Notes under the pieces: generated by a model
Databases searched by the model: none
What the model saw: the letters and a program-made list of their open reading frames with translations, nothing else
Told to the model about the DNA's origin: nothing
Assembly (NCBI GenBank): GCA_025360785.1
Contig: JANYBN010000097.1
Span: 1-38,124 of the forward strand
Length of the DNA stretch: 38,124 nt
Origin: Geobacter sp.
GTDB taxonomy: Bacteria > Desulfobacterota > Desulfuromonadia > Geobacterales > Pseudopelobacteraceae
Direction of reading: 5' to 3'
Made by a program: the position numbers and the translations under genes
Shown: in pieces, positions 18,419 through 28,286 of the stretch
Position numbering within the stretch: the first letter of the stretch is position 1
Layout of the letters: each line of letters begins with the position of its first letter

Positions 18419-20701
18419 ATGGATCTTCTCAAACACCTCAACCCCCCCCAAAAAGAAGCTGTGCTGCATAGCGAAGGGCCGCTCTTGATTCTGGCCGGCG
18501 CCGGTTCCGGCAAGACTCGTGTCATTACCAACCGTATCGCCTACCTGATTCGCGAGCGCGGCGTACGCCCCTGGAATATTCTGGCAGTTACCTTCACCAA
18601 CAAGGCGGCTAAAGAGATGGCCGAGCGCGTTGCCAAACTGCTTGGCGGTGGGGATCTGCCGCAAATATCCACCTTTCACGCCGCTTGCGGGCGCATCCTG
18701 CGCCGCGACATCCATCATCTCGGCTTCCAGTCCTCGTTCGCAATTTATGATGACCGCGACAGCGATCGGCTTTTGAAGGACGTCATCGCCGAGATGGATC
18801 TCGACGACAAGCGTTTTGATGTCAAAGCGGTTTCCGGTCGGATCGACGACTTCAAGAACCGCGGCCTCTTTCCCGGGGATATCGGTTCCGTTTCGCCCGG
18901 AGATGTTTATAACCAGAAAGTCGTTGAAATTTACGCCGCCTATCAGGAACGCCTCAAAAAGTGCAACGCCCTCGACTTCGGCGACATGATGATGCAGACA
19001 GTTAGCCTCCTGACCCGCTTTCCCGAGGTCTGCAGTTTCTATCGGGAGCGATTTCAATGGCTGCTGGTGGACGAATACCAGGATACCAATCCGGTTCAGT
19101 ACAATCTGATCCGTCTGCTGGCGGGGGATCGCAAAAACCTCTGCGTAGTGGGCGATGACGACCAGTCGATCTACTCCTGGCGCGGGGCCGATATCCGCAA
19201 TATTCTTGAATTCGAGAAGGATTTTCCCGGCGTCAAGATCATCCGCCTGGAGCAGAACTACCGCTCCACCTCTACAATACTTGCGGCGGCGGGCGAGGTG
19301 GTCAAGCAGAACTTCGGCCGCAAAGGGAAAACTCTCTGGACTGAAAACCCGGCCGGCGAGAAGATCCGCTACGAGCGGGTCGAATCCGACCGTGAGGAAG
19401 CCCGCTTTGTCGTCCGCGAGATCCTGCAGTTGAGAAACAGCGGCGTGCCGCTGGAGGAGATGGCGGTGTTCTACCGCACCAATGCCCAGTCCCGACTGAT
19501 AGAGGAAGCGCTGGTCGGCAGCGCGCTCCCGTATCACATCGTCGGGGGGGTGCGTTTCTACTCCCGCATGGAGGTAAAGGATATACTCGCCTATCTGCGG
19601 GTGCTGGATAACCCGGCTGACGAGGTCTCACTTAAAAGAATCATCAACGTCCCGGCTCGGGGTATCGGCAACACGACGGTGGATAAAATTTCGCTCCAGG
19701 CAAACCGTCAAGGTGGGACTTTTTACGATGCTCTGCAGGATGCTACCCGCGATGGCCTTCTGGCTGCCGGTGCACGTGGCAAGGTTGCTGCCTTTGCCGC
19801 TCTGCTGGAAGATTTTCGAGAAACGGCCCCCGGCTGCAGCTTGGCGGCTTTGGCTCGTTCAGTAATGCAGGGAAGCGGCTATCTGGACCGTCTAAAAAAC
19901 AGTCGCGACGAGGATGATGCCGAGCGGCTGGAGAACCTGGAGCAGCTTCTGGCTGCGATCGAGGAATTCAGTGAAAAGAACCCCGAGGCCGGGCTGTCAG
20001 AATTTCTGGAGCAGGTTTCACTCGTTTCCGATCTTGAGCAGGGGGAGGTCGGGCAGCCTTCGGTCACCCTGATGACCCTGCACGCCGCCAAGGGGCTGGA
20101 ATTCAAGGCGGTGTTCATTATCGGCATGGAGGAACGTCTCTTCCCGCATGCCCGCTCACTGGATGATCTGGACGGCATGGAGGAGGAGCGTCGCCTCTGT
20201 TACGTCGGCATGACCCGGGCCCGCGAACGGCTCTACCTGCTGAATGCCAAGAGGAGATACCTGTTTGGCCAGGAACAGTGCAACCAGCCGTCACGTTTTT
20301 TGAAGGATATTCCGCCGGAACTGCTGGATGATGGGGGAAGCGACTCCAGTCCGTCGCCATATGCCACCCCCTATCCCGCTGCAACGGATAGAAGCCACTT
20401 TAGTGCGGCAGGCCGAATGAGGAGCGCCGCAACGCCTCTCTCCCGCGCCGAAAACACTCCTCCGGCTCACAATCTGTCTGCGATTGCCGGCGCCTTCAGC
20501 GACGAAATCGAAATTGTTCCGGAACCGCCCGAAGAACAGGACGGTGTTTTCATCGGCATGAAAGTGCGTCACGGCAAATTCGGTGTCGGAACCATTCGTA
20601 AAATGGAAGGGGAGGGTGAAGGACAAAAGGTTGTGGTCTGGTTCAACTCGGTTGGGCCTAAAAAGCTTATGTTAAGGTTCGCAGGTCTTGAGCGCGCGTA
20701 A
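18419..20701 (+). CDS. pcrA: PcrA/UvrD-type superfamily 1 DNA helicase
   Basis: 760 aa. A 3'-5' helicase in nucleotide excision repair, mismatch repair and replication restart. Motifs: Q-motif LNPPQKEAV, Walker A AGAGSGKT (near 28-35), Ia VTFTNKAAKEM, Walker B LLVDEYQDTN, III VVGDDDQSIYSWRGA, IV EQNYRS, V VTLMTLHAAKGLEF, VI CYVGMTRARERLY. The last 50 residues (FIGMKVRHGKFGVGTI...) form the Tudor-like C-terminal domain seen in PcrA that contacts RNA polymerase. Only 8 bp follow the STELLO-like gene and no Shine-Dalgarno is evident, so it probably depends on the upstream transcript. Another UV-repair gene, uvrB, lies 5.5 kb away. Confidence 0.93.
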   Translation: MDLLKHLNPPQKEAVLHSEGPLLILAGAGSGKTRVITNRIAYLIRERGVRPWNILAVTFTNKAAKEMAERVAKLLGGGDLPQISTFHAACGRILRRDIHHLGFQSSFAIYDDRDSDRLLKDVIAEMDLDDKRFDVKAVSGRIDDFKNRGLFPGDIGSVSPGDVYNQKVVEIYAAYQERLKKCNALDFGDMMMQTVSLLTRFPEVCSFYRERFQWLLVDEYQDTNPVQYNLIRLLAGDRKNLCVVGDDDQSIYSWRGADIRNILEFEKDFPGVKIIRLEQNYRSTSTILAAAGEVVKQNFGRKGKTLWTENPAGEKIRYERVESDREEARFVVREILQLRNSGVPLEEMAVFYRTNAQSRLIEEALVGSALPYHIVGGVRFYSRMEVKDILAYLRVLDNPADEVSLKRIINVPARGIGNTTVDKISLQANRQGGTFYDALQDATRDGLLAAGARGKVAAFAALLEDFRETAPGCSLAALARSVMQGSGYLDRLKNSRDEDDAERLENLEQLLAAIEEFSEKNPEAGLSEFLEQVSLVSDLEQGEVGQPSVTLMTLHAAKGLEFKAVFIIGMEERLFPHARSLDDLDGMEEERRLCYVGMTRARERLYLLNAKRRYLFGQEQCNQPSRFLKDIPPELLDDGGSDSSPSPYATPYPAATDRSHFSAAGRMRSAATPLSRAENTPPAHNLSAIAGAFSDEIEIVPEPPEEQDGVFIGMKVRHGKFGVGTIRKMEGEGEGQKVVVWFNSVGPKKLMLRFAGLERA

Positions 20702-20781
20702 AGTGATATTTCAATATAGGCATTGAAACGCCCGTTTTCCGGTAACAAACCATCTCGTCGAAAAGCACCAAGCAATCACTA

Positions 20782-22926
20782 CTACTCTTTCAATACCCGC
20801 GACAGCTCCGAATTAAAATTTATCAAGCTGTACGGTTTCTGGAGAAAGCCGTTCAGGCCCAGTCCGTCGAAGCGCTCAGAAACCTCCTGCTGGCTGAAGC
20901 CGCTTGCGAGCAGCACTTTAATGTCCGGCCTGATACGGCGCAGTTCCTTGAATACGGTGACGCCGTCCATGCCAGGCATCACCTGGTCCAGCAACACAAC
21001 GCCGATGTGGTCACCCTCGCTACGGAAAAGTGTCAGCGCCTCTACGCCACTGGCAGCGACCACTGTTTCGAAACCCAGTTCCTCCAGCATCGCGGACGAG
21101 ACGACACGGATCATCTCCTCATCATCAACGACCAAAATCCTTATCGATTTCCCGATATGTTTTTCAGTATAGGGCTGACTTTCGATGGCTGTACCCGAAC
21201 CAGCCGAATGATTATCGACAATCGGGAACAGTACCTTGATGGCGGTGCCGACGCCCGTTCGACTTTCTATCAGAAAGGCTCCTTTGTGGGCACGGATGAT
21301 TCCAAGCACTGCAGACATTCCCAAACCTCGCCCGGTAAACTTGGTCGTAAAAAACGGATCAAAGAGTTTGTACAGTGTTTCCCCGTCCATACCGCAGCCG
21401 TTGTCTCGGACCTCCAGCCATACGTAGCGCCCCTCAGCAGTTTTTTCGTCTAGTCGGCTCTGGTCCAGAGTGCTCTGATCAAATTTTCCGCTGCCGGTCG
21501 AGAGCATGATTTTTCCCGCCTGATCGCCAATAGCTTCGGCAGCGTTGGTGATGAGGTTCATGATTACCTGCTGCAGCTGTCCGGCATCGGCCCTGATGGT
21601 CGGCAAAGAGTGGTCAAGATGCTGGTCAAGAGTTATCGACTTGGGTATGGCTGCCTCCAGCATAGTGGCGATTTCATCCACAAGTTCAGTCAGGTTTATC
21701 GGCTTGATGTCGAAAAGGCCCTTGCCGGAATACGCCAGCATCATGTTGGTCAGTTTGGCGGCATGCTGGCCGGCTTTAATTGCCTGGTCGATATTTTTGC
21801 GGGCTGGAGTGTCATGGGGGATTTTAATCAACGCAAGGTCAAGATTTCCAAGCATCGCCTGCAGCAGATTGTTGAAGTCATGGGCGATACCGCCTGAGAG
21901 TATGCCAAGACTTTCAAGCTTCTGGGCATGTAATAATTGACGTTCCAAATCAAGACGTTCTTCTTCGGTTTTTTTGCGGTCGGAGATGTCGCTCAAAGAG
22001 GTAACTCGAACGTCTTTTCCCTTGTAGTGCATCATCTTTGCCCGAATCAATGCAGGGAATGTTGTGCCATTCTTCCGCAAGGCGGTTACTTCGTACGGCT
22101 CCTCATATCCCGAAGCCATATTTTTCATCACCAGGTCACGATCTTCCGGTACAATCCACTCCGTGCCGCATCTGCCGATAGCCTCAGCGTCTGAATAACC
22201 AAATATTAACCCTGCATTTTTATTTTGTTCTGTACAGATACCTTTTTCGGAAAAAAAGATCGATTCAAACCCCGCTTCACTTAATCCGCAATATCTTTCC
22301 CTGTTCTCCTCAAGAGCTTCCTCGGCTTTTTTACGATCAGTAATGTCATAACCTTCGGGAACAAGAAAAATGACTGCCCCTGATTGACTCATTACCGGAC
22401 GGAGAGAAAAGTCGATATAATGAAGTGTGCCATCCGGTGCCGGATGGGTTGTTTCAAACTTGACCGATGTCCCATTAGCTGCACATTTTACGGCGTGGCG
22501 AAGTTTTTCCTGAATTTCGGGGGAATGTGACCACCAGGGTGTTTCCCAAAACGGTTTGCCGATGACTTCGTGTTTTTCTGCTCCGCTCATTTGAAGCGCG
22601 GTGTTGTTCACGTCTGTTAAAGTCCCGTCAGTATCCATCAAGCCTGCTAAATAATACCCTTGCTCAAAAAAAGCCTTAAATTTATCTTCACTTTTGCGAA
22701 GGATGTCCGCAGATCCCCCCAAGTCAGCGGTATGCTCTTCTACGCAGCTTTTAAGGGTGCGGTTCCAGGCGAAAAGGATCAACACCAACAGAATTAGGCC
22801 GCCGACACAAGCAAGTATTGGAAAATTATTTCCAAGGAACGAGCTGGCAGCATACGCAGGTATCGGTATTGCAGATACCACAACAATAAATAAAATAAGA
22901 ATAAACCGGTTATGACGCCTGCGCAT
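20782..22926 (-). CDS. Membrane hybrid sensor kinase: PAS-PAS-HisKA-HATPase-receiver
   Basis: 714 aa with GGGGG ahead of the ATG. Two hydrophobic stretches (about 8-26 and 36-54) flank a very short periplasmic loop, so sensing is probably cytoplasmic. PAS1 is about 80-200 and PAS2 about 205-320. The phospho-acceptor is His349 in GGIAHDFNNLL. ATPase boxes are NLITNAAEA, VRDNGCGMDG and GRGLGMSAV. The C-terminal receiver has DDEE near 601 and acceptor Asp647 in LLDQVMPGMDG. The HDFNN box is typical of the kinase class that often pairs with sigma54 activators. It lies 65 bp after the GGDEF gene on the same strand and is probably the last gene of the signalling operon. Confidence 0.92.
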   Translation of the reverse strand: MRRRHNRFILILFIVVVSAIPIPAYAASSFLGNNFPILACVGGLILLVLILFAWNRTLKSCVEEHTADLGGSADILRKSEDKFKAFFEQGYYLAGLMDTDGTLTDVNNTALQMSGAEKHEVIGKPFWETPWWSHSPEIQEKLRHAVKCAANGTSVKFETTHPAPDGTLHYIDFSLRPVMSQSGAVIFLVPEGYDITDRKKAEEALEENRERYCGLSEAGFESIFFSEKGICTEQNKNAGLIFGYSDAEAIGRCGTEWIVPEDRDLVMKNMASGYEEPYEVTALRKNGTTFPALIRAKMMHYKGKDVRVTSLSDISDRKKTEEERLDLERQLLHAQKLESLGILSGGIAHDFNNLLQAMLGNLDLALIKIPHDTPARKNIDQAIKAGQHAAKLTNMMLAYSGKGLFDIKPINLTELVDEIATMLEAAIPKSITLDQHLDHSLPTIRADAGQLQQVIMNLITNAAEAIGDQAGKIMLSTGSGKFDQSTLDQSRLDEKTAEGRYVWLEVRDNGCGMDGETLYKLFDPFFTTKFTGRGLGMSAVLGIIRAHKGAFLIESRTGVGTAIKVLFPIVDNHSAGSGTAIESQPYTEKHIGKSIRILVVDDEEMIRVVSSAMLEELGFETVVAASGVEALTLFRSEGDHIGVVLLDQVMPGMDGVTVFKELRRIRPDIKVLLASGFSQQEVSERFDGLGLNGFLQKPYSLINFNSELSRVLKE

Positions 22927-22991
22927 GACAGTCCCCCGTGTCTTCAGTTACGGTTCAAAGCTGGTGTTGACGGTTATCGATTCTAAAACAT

Positions 22992-24395
22992 CTACGTCTC
23001 TTCCAGGAAAAGCACGCGATTTTTGCCGAGACTTTTCGCCTTGTACATCGCTTCGTCGATCCGTTTCACAAAGGGAATCAGGGCTTCTTCCGGATGATAA
23101 CAGCCCCCGCCGATGCTGATAGTCATATGGACCAGCTCCCCCGGAGCAGGTTTGAATTCATGTTGCTCAAAGGATTGTCGTAAGCGTTCCGCCACGACAT
23201 GTGCTTCTTCAGGAACGGTTTCCGGAAATATCACGATGAATTCCTCGCCGCCGTAACGATAGGCGGAGTCGGAGCCTCGGATTTCGGCTCTGATGACCTC
23301 AGCGAGTCCAGCCAGTACACGATCCCCCTCCAGATGTCCGTAGGTGTCGTTGAATTTCTTGAAGTTGTCCACATCCAGAAGGACCAGAGAGAGCGGCGTT
23401 GCGTAGCGATTGCAGCGTTCTACTTCTTCATGAGCCCGTGTGTAGAAGTGCCGGGAATTATACAGTCCGGTCAGTCCGTCGGTAATGCTGAGTTCCCGGT
23501 GACGCAGCTCGCTCTCCTGCAAGGCGATCTCGGCATTTCTCCGCTCCGTGACATCCTGCAGTGTCTCTATTGCGCCGCCGATTTCGCCGTTTGCCCCTTT
23601 GAGCGGAGCGGCGGTAAAGAAGAGCCATTTCCCCTCACCGCCTAAATGGGGAAAGAAATCCTCAGCTTCGAAGGCATCGGCCTTGAGCTGCGATCTGCGA
23701 TATTTGCCGCTGTAATGCTGTGTTAACTGCTCCTCCAGTACCCCGTCCACGATCAAATCAGCCATAACCGGCCGCTCCGACGGGTAGAATGCCCGCCATT
23801 GCTGCCTGGTTCCGATCACTTCACGGGCCGGAATTCCGGTGATTATTTCGCAGGCCAGATTCCAGTGAGTCGTTATGTGATCGGCATCAATGACGAAGGT
23901 TGGCACGGTAAGCCCCTCAAGAATGCTGGAGAGGCGCTCCCTGTTTTCACTCAATGACTTCTCAGCCTCCATGTGTGCCAGGCGTTCCCGGAATGCCGCA
24001 GCAACCTCAGCCAGAACCGGCGGCAGCATCTGTAGATATGCGCTGTCCGGGTCTTTGATGATGTAATCATCGACACCGGCTTTGAGCGCCTCCACGGCGA
24101 CCAGCTCCGAACCGCTCCCGGTCAGGATGACCAGAGGCAGCGGAACCGCAGCTGCCAGGAGTTCCTTGCAGAGATCCAAACCATACTGGCAGGGAAGGTG
24201 GTGATCGACCACCACCACGTCAAATGCCGCCGGGTCCGCCGCGATCAGAGCCAAGGCCTCGGGAGCCCGAACACAGTCGGTTATGGTGCAATTGTAGCTG
24301 ACTCCGCGGAAGGCACGGTGAAAGGCTGCCCGATCATGCTCGTCATCCTCCACCAACAGAATGTTCATACGCAGCGGCTGTTCAAACTTTTTCAT
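22992..24395 (-). CDS. Receiver-PAS-GGDEF diguanylate cyclase response regulator
   Basis: 467 aa. Receiver (about 8-130) with acidic EDDEHD and acceptor Asp64 in VVVDHHLP, then a PAS domain (about 155-290), then GGDEF (about 300-465). The active-site motif is GGEEF (381-385), and an intact inhibitory I-site RGSD (372-375) sits five residues before it, so c-di-GMP synthesis with product feedback is predicted. The PAS domain is strikingly similar to that of the kinase at 24835-26109 (both have ERP[IV]MADLI and LFFTA[SA]PL). The start overlaps the end of the CheY-like gene by 4 bp (ATGA). Likely output: biofilm/motility control by phosphorylation. Confidence 0.94.
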   Translation of the reverse strand: MKKFEQPLRMNILLVEDDEHDRAAFHRAFRGVSYNCTITDCVRAPEALALIAADPAAFDVVVVDHHLPCQYGLDLCKELLAAAVPLPLVILTGSGSELVAVEALKAGVDDYIIKDPDSAYLQMLPPVLAEVAAAFRERLAHMEAEKSLSENRERLSSILEGLTVPTFVIDADHITTHWNLACEIITGIPAREVIGTRQQWRAFYPSERPVMADLIVDGVLEEQLTQHYSGKYRRSQLKADAFEAEDFFPHLGGEGKWLFFTAAPLKGANGEIGGAIETLQDVTERRNAEIALQESELRHRELSITDGLTGLYNSRHFYTRAHEEVERCNRYATPLSLVLLDVDNFKKFNDTYGHLEGDRVLAGLAEVIRAEIRGSDSAYRYGGEEFIVIFPETVPEEAHVVAERLRQSFEQHEFKPAPGELVHMTISIGGGCYHPEEALIPFVKRIDEAMYKAKSLGKNRVLFLEET

Positions 24396-24838
24396 CCCTT
24401 TCCTCCAGGTAGTTCCACCAGTTTCCAGAACAGGTTGATGGTCCTGATCGCTTCGGAAAAATTATCGAACCCGATCGGTTTTACAATATAGGCATTGGCG
24501 CCAAGGTCGTAACTCTTTACCCTATCCTCCTCAGCCTGAGAGGTGGTCAGCATGATAACCGGCAGATGCCTGAATTCCAGACTTTCACGAATGGCCTTCA
24601 AGGTCTCCAGCCCATCCATTTTCGGCATATTAATATCGAGAAGAACGATACCGGGGCGTGGCGAAGAAGCAGGCTCCGTGTATGCCCCGCGCCGGTAAAG
24701 GTATTCGAGACACTCTTCACCGTCATTGACTATATAGAGCGGATTGGCCATCCGATTGGCCTTCCAGGCCCGCCTGGTAGCCATGATATCGTGTTCATCA
24801 TCCTCTGCCATCAGGACGATAAATTCCTTCTCGTTCAT
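24392..24838 (-). CDS. Single-domain CheY-like response regulator (Rcp1 type)
   Basis: 148 aa, a receiver domain only. Acidic pocket EDDEHD (12-17), acceptor Asp68 in LLDINMPKMDG, conserved LTTS after strand 4 and the lysine in YIVKPIGF. The long insert between helix 2 and strand 3 (RRGAYTEPASSPRP) is typical of Rcp1-like regulators that work with phytochrome-type or PAS histidine kinases. It overlaps the kinase upstream and the GGDEF gene downstream by 4 bp each, so it is probably a phosphate shuttle between them. Confidence 0.94.
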   Translation of the reverse strand: MNEKEFIVLMAEDDEHDIMATRRAWKANRMANPLYIVNDGEECLEYLYRRGAYTEPASSPRPGIVLLDINMPKMDGLETLKAIRESLEFRHLPVIMLTTSQAEEDRVKSYDLGANAYIVKPIGFDNFSEAIRTINLFWKLVELPGGKG

Positions 24839-26109
24839 TGATCCCCTCCTGTATTGGCAAGCGGCAGGGAGACAAAGAACATGCTTCCCCCTCCCGGCTC
24901 CGATTCAACCCGTACCGACCCGTTCAGTTTTGCTATCGCCTTGCGGACAATGGCCAGACCGATGCCGGTGCCTTCAAACTCCTTGTGGGTATGGAGTCGT
25001 TTAAACATTTTGAATATCCGGTCATGGTAACGGGAGTCAATTCCAATGCCGTTGTCCCGCACAAACAGCTCGCACATTCCGTCCCGCTCTCCTGTAAAAC
25101 CAATTTCGACCCGTTTGTCCGGTGAACGGTTAAACTTGAAGCCGTTTACCACCAGATTTGAAAATATTTGAGTCAAAAGGGTTTGGTCTGCCAGCACAGC
25201 CGGCAGGCTGCATGGAACAAGCAGCTCATCGTTCGGCCCCATATCCAGGGAACTGCGCAACTCGTCCAGAAAAGGTTCCAGTGCAACGGCCTGAACCGCA
25301 ATGAGTGCATTGCCGATCCGTGAAAATTCCAGCAGGTCGGTTACCAGCTCATCCCCATGCCGCAGGGCACTGCCAAGACCCTCGAAATAGGTCCGCTGCT
25401 CGTCATTCAAAACAGACTCAAGCTCCTCGCGGAGAAAATCGGCATAATTCCGTACTGCACGGAGCGGTGCGCGAAGATCATGTGAAGCGACAAAAGCATA
25501 TTGCGACAGTTCCTCATTGGCCTGCTCCAGAACAGCGGCCTTGGCGACAAGCTCGGCGTGTGTCTGTGCCAGCTCTGCGGTGCGTTGGCGCACCAGATCC
25601 TCCAGATTGTCATGGTATTCCTTTAAATCCGCTTCGGCACGTTTACGCGCAGTGATGTCCTGTAAAGTCTCAATTACGCCGATCATGAGACCATTTGCGT
25701 CAGTAAGAGGAGAGGCTGTAAAAAAAAGCCAGGTACCGGCCTTTCCCATATCCGGAAAGAAATCTTCGGATTCGTAGGCCCCTTCGATAGTTGAAGAACG
25801 CTGCCAGATGTTGCCGTAGTGCCGGCTTATCTCCTCAGCGGATGCACCGGCCATGATCAAATCGGCCATGATCGGCCGTTCTTGCGCATAAAATGGTTTC
25901 CATGAATAGTTGGTGCCGATGATTTCAGCGGCGCTCAGGCCGGTGATGTTTTCACAAGCGCGATTCCAGAGGATAACGGCATGGGTCTCATCAATAACAA
26001 ATGTGGGGATCGGGCTTCCCTGAAGCATGTGGCAGACTCTGGCCTGCTCATAAAACCGGCACATATTTGCTGATTCTTCGGAGATCGCTTGTTTCAAAAT
26101 TGGCCTCAT
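24835..26109 (-). CDS. PAS sensor histidine kinase
   Basis: 424 aa from the ATG at 26109. The open frame continues to 26550 but that part is antisense to uvrB and not conserved. No transmembrane segment, so it is a soluble sensor. PAS domain about 28-158, coiled-coil linker about 160-205, HisKA with His210 in FVASHDLRAPLRAV, and HATPase with NLVVNGFKFN, VRDNGIGID and GTGIGLAIVRKA. This is the phytochrome-like HK class that partners Rcp1-type receivers, in agreement with the next gene. A start without a clear ribosome site leaves the exact N terminus uncertain (Met16 is an alternative). Confidence 0.9.
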   Translation of the reverse strand: MRPILKQAISEESANMCRFYEQARVCHMLQGSPIPTFVIDETHAVILWNRACENITGLSAAEIIGTNYSWKPFYAQERPIMADLIMAGASAEEISRHYGNIWQRSSTIEGAYESEDFFPDMGKAGTWLFFTASPLTDANGLMIGVIETLQDITARKRAEADLKEYHDNLEDLVRQRTAELAQTHAELVAKAAVLEQANEELSQYAFVASHDLRAPLRAVRNYADFLREELESVLNDEQRTYFEGLGSALRHGDELVTDLLEFSRIGNALIAVQAVALEPFLDELRSSLDMGPNDELLVPCSLPAVLADQTLLTQIFSNLVVNGFKFNRSPDKRVEIGFTGERDGMCELFVRDNGIGIDSRYHDRIFKMFKRLHTHKEFEGTGIGLAIVRKAIAKLNGSVRVESEPGGGSMFFVSLPLANTGGDQ

Positions 26110-26158
26110 GATAACGTAATAAAAGGAACTGGCGCATCGATCATTTTTGTAATTTAAT

Positions 26159-26188
26159 AGTATATATGGGTATGGCGTAATATGACAA
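26159..26188 (-). promoter_or_regulatory. Predicted promoter of the signalling operon, overlapping the uvrB start
   Basis: On the minus strand TTGTCA (26183-26188) and TATACT (26159-26164) are 18 bp apart. The -35 box lies over the first codons of uvrB. The start would be near 26152, with a leader of about 43 nt. Confidence 0.4.
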
Positions 26189-28275
26189 CCTTCAATCTGA
26201 CTTCTACCTACATCCCTCGTGGCGATCAGCCCCAGGCGATCGATGAACTGACCGAGGGAATTGAGCGTGGCGATCGCCACCAGACCCTTCTGGGAGTTAC
26301 CGGCTCCGGCAAAACATTTACGGTTGCCAACGTCATTACCCGCACCGGCAGACCGGCACTGGTATTGGCACCCAACAAGACACTGGCCGCACAGCTTTAC
26401 GGTGAGTTCAAGGAGCTTTTTCCTGACAATGCCGTGGAGTATTTCGTTTCGTACTACGATTATTACCAGCCGGAAGCCTACATCCCGACCAGTGACACCT
26501 TTATTGAAAAAGATTCCGCCATCAACGACGAAATAGACAAGATGCGCCATTCAGCTACGCGCAGTTTGTTGACGCGCCGGGATGTGATCATTGTGGCATC
26601 GGTATCCTGTATATACGGCATCGGCTCCCCGAGCGCATATGAGGCGATGCACATCTTCTTTCATCAGGGGGATAATTTTGGCCGTGACGAACTGCTGCGC
26701 AAACTGATCGAGATTCAGTATGAACGCAATGACATGGATTTCCATCGCGGCACGTTCCGGGTACGGGGGGACGTGATCGAAATATTCCCGGCCTATGACA
26801 GTGAACGGGCTCTACGGATCGAATTTTTCGGCGATGACATTGAGGCGATCAGCGAGATCGATCCTCTGCGCGGTATCGTGCTGCAAAAACTTGCCAAGTG
26901 CTCCATTTATCCCGCTTCGCATTATGTCTCGACCCGCGAAACACTGGAGCGGGCGGTGGAGCAGATCCGGGTAGACCTGGCAGAGCGGATCAGATATTTT
27001 CGCTCGCAGAACATGCTGCTGGAGGAGCAGCGCATTGAGCAGCGCACCAACTTTGATCTTGAGATGATGGAGGAGATGGGGTTCTGCCACGGCATTGAAA
27101 ATTATTCGCGCTATTTTGATGGCCGTCAGTCGGGCGAGGCACCATATACTCTGATTGATTACTTTCCGGATGATTTCGTACTTTTTGTGGACGAGTCGCA
27201 TATAACTATTCCGCAGACCGGCGCCATGTATCGGGGTGACCGCTCACGCAAGGAAACGCTGGTGAACTACGGCTTTCGTCTCCCGGCGGCTCTTGATAAC
27301 CGGCCGCTCAATTTTCAGGAGTTTCAGGCGCGCATCCGTCAGGTGGTCTATGTCTCGGCAACCCCGGCTGATTATGAGCTTGAGGCGAGTGGCGGCGTGT
27401 TTGTCGAGCAGGTGATCCGCCCGACCGGGCTGGTTGATCCGGTAATAGAGGTGCGTCCGGTGACGGCGGGAAAATCCCATCCCCACCCTAATGGGGAGGG
27501 GGCAAATGATACCCTCGCCCTCAGGGAGAGGGTGGCCGAAGGCCGGGTGAGGGGAGGTTTCGGCCAGGTGGACGACCTCCTCCATGAAGTCCGTGAAACC
27601 GTTGCCCGTGGCGAACGGGTGCTGGTAACAACTCTGACAAAACGCATGGCCGAGGAACTGACCAACTATTATCGCGAGCTGGGAGTGCGCATAAAGTATC
27701 TCCATTCTGACATTGTCACCATTGAGCGGATGCAGATCCTACGAGACCTGCGACTGGGGGAATTTGATGTTCTGGTCGGCATTAACCTGTTGCGGGAAGG
27801 ACTTGATCTGCCGGAGGTCTCTCTGGTCGCCATTCTTGATGCTGACAAAGAGGGCTTTCTCCGCTCACAGCGGTCATTGATCCAGACCTGCGGTCGTGCC
27901 GCTCGTAATATCAATGGGCGGGTATTGATGTACGGAGACAGCATAACCCGCTCAATGCAGGCCTGTATCGATGAAACCGGGCGGCGCCGGGTCAAACAGC
28001 TGGCTTACAACGAGGAACACGGCATCACCCCGGAGACGGTCAAAAAAGGGATGCGTACTATTCTGGAGTCGATCGAAGAGAAGGATTATGTCACGCCTAC
28101 AGCCGGGGTTGCCGAAGCGGGTGAGGAATATATTGCACCAAAAGAGATCCCGAAGCTGGTAAAAAAACTCCGCAAGGAGATGCTGGCGGCGGCCAAGGAG
28201 TTGAATTTCGAGAAGGCGGCCGGGTTGCGCGACCGGGTGAAAAAACTGGAAGTGATGGAGCTGGCGTTGAGATGA
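26182..28275 (+). CDS. uvrB: UvrABC excinuclease subunit B, with a 32-residue repeat-derived insertion
   Basis: 697 aa against the usual 660-675. UvrB verifies DNA damage and loads UvrC in nucleotide excision repair. Motifs: Walker A GVTGSGKT (38-45), beta-hairpin [12 protein letters not shown] (about 93-104), Walker B FVDESH, motif IV-VI region with [20 protein letters not shown] and QTCGRAARN, and the C-terminal UVR motif ([20 protein letters not shown]) that binds UvrC. Residues 429-460 are foreign: the family normally passes from EVRPV straight to QVDDLL, but here a palindromic DNA repeat is translated in between (27466-27561). All helicase motifs on both sides are intact, so the protein is probably functional with a surface loop. 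No clear ribosome site or LexA box was recognised. Confidence 0.95.
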   Translation: MTTFNLTSTYIPRGDQPQAIDELTEGIERGDRHQTLLGVTGSGKTFTVANVITRTGRPALVLAPNKTLAAQLYGEFKELFPDNAVEYFVSYYDYYQPEAYIPTSDTFIEKDSAINDEIDKMRHSATRSLLTRRDVIIVASVSCIYGIGSPSAYEAMHIFFHQGDNFGRDELLRKLIEIQYERNDMDFHRGTFRVRGDVIEIFPAYDSERALRIEFFGDDIEAISEIDPLRGIVLQKLAKCSIYPASHYVSTRETLERAVEQIRVDLAERIRYFRSQNMLLEEQRIEQRTNFDLEMMEEMGFCHGIENYSRYFDGRQSGEAPYTLIDYFPDDFVLFVDESHITIPQTGAMYRGDRSRKETLVNYGFRLPAALDNRPLNFQEFQARIRQVVYVSATPADYELEASGGVFVEQVIRPTGLVDPVIEVRPVTAGKSHPHPNGEGANDTLALRERVAEGRVRGGFGQVDDLLHEVRETVARGERVLVTTLTKRMAEELTNYYRELGVRIKYLHSDIVTIERMQILRDLRLGEFDVLVGINLLREGLDLPEVSLVAILDADKEGFLRSQRSLIQTCGRAARNINGRVLMYGDSITRSMQACIDETGRRRVKQLAYNEEHGITPETVKKGMRTILESIEEKDYVTPTAGVAEAGEEYIAPKEIPKLVKKLRKEMLAAAKELNFEKAAGLRDRVKKLEVMELALR
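27466..27561. repeat. 96-bp palindromic repeat inserted in frame within uvrB
   Basis: The segment is much more C/G-run-rich than its surroundings and folds into at least two stems: ACCCTC..GAGGGT around a GCCCTCAGGGA loop, and GGCC-GAA-GGCC, plus a third imperfect stem around CCCCACCCTAATGGGGA. Sequences of this kind (CCCTCTCCCT...GGGTGAGGGG) are familiar as dispersed intergenic palindromes in many proteobacteria. Here it has 96 bp, a multiple of three, with no stop in the reading frame, and encodes 32 residues absent from other UvrB proteins. Confidence 0.8.
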
Positions 28276-28286
28276 AAATTAACAAG

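Noticed and set aside
18341-19537. Minus-strand open frame of 398 codons
   Set aside because: Antisense to the pcrA helicase and lacking recognisable motifs.
26110-26550. N-terminal extension of the PAS kinase to 26550
   Set aside because: The extra residues are antisense to uvrB and show no domain; the PAS protein is complete from 26109.
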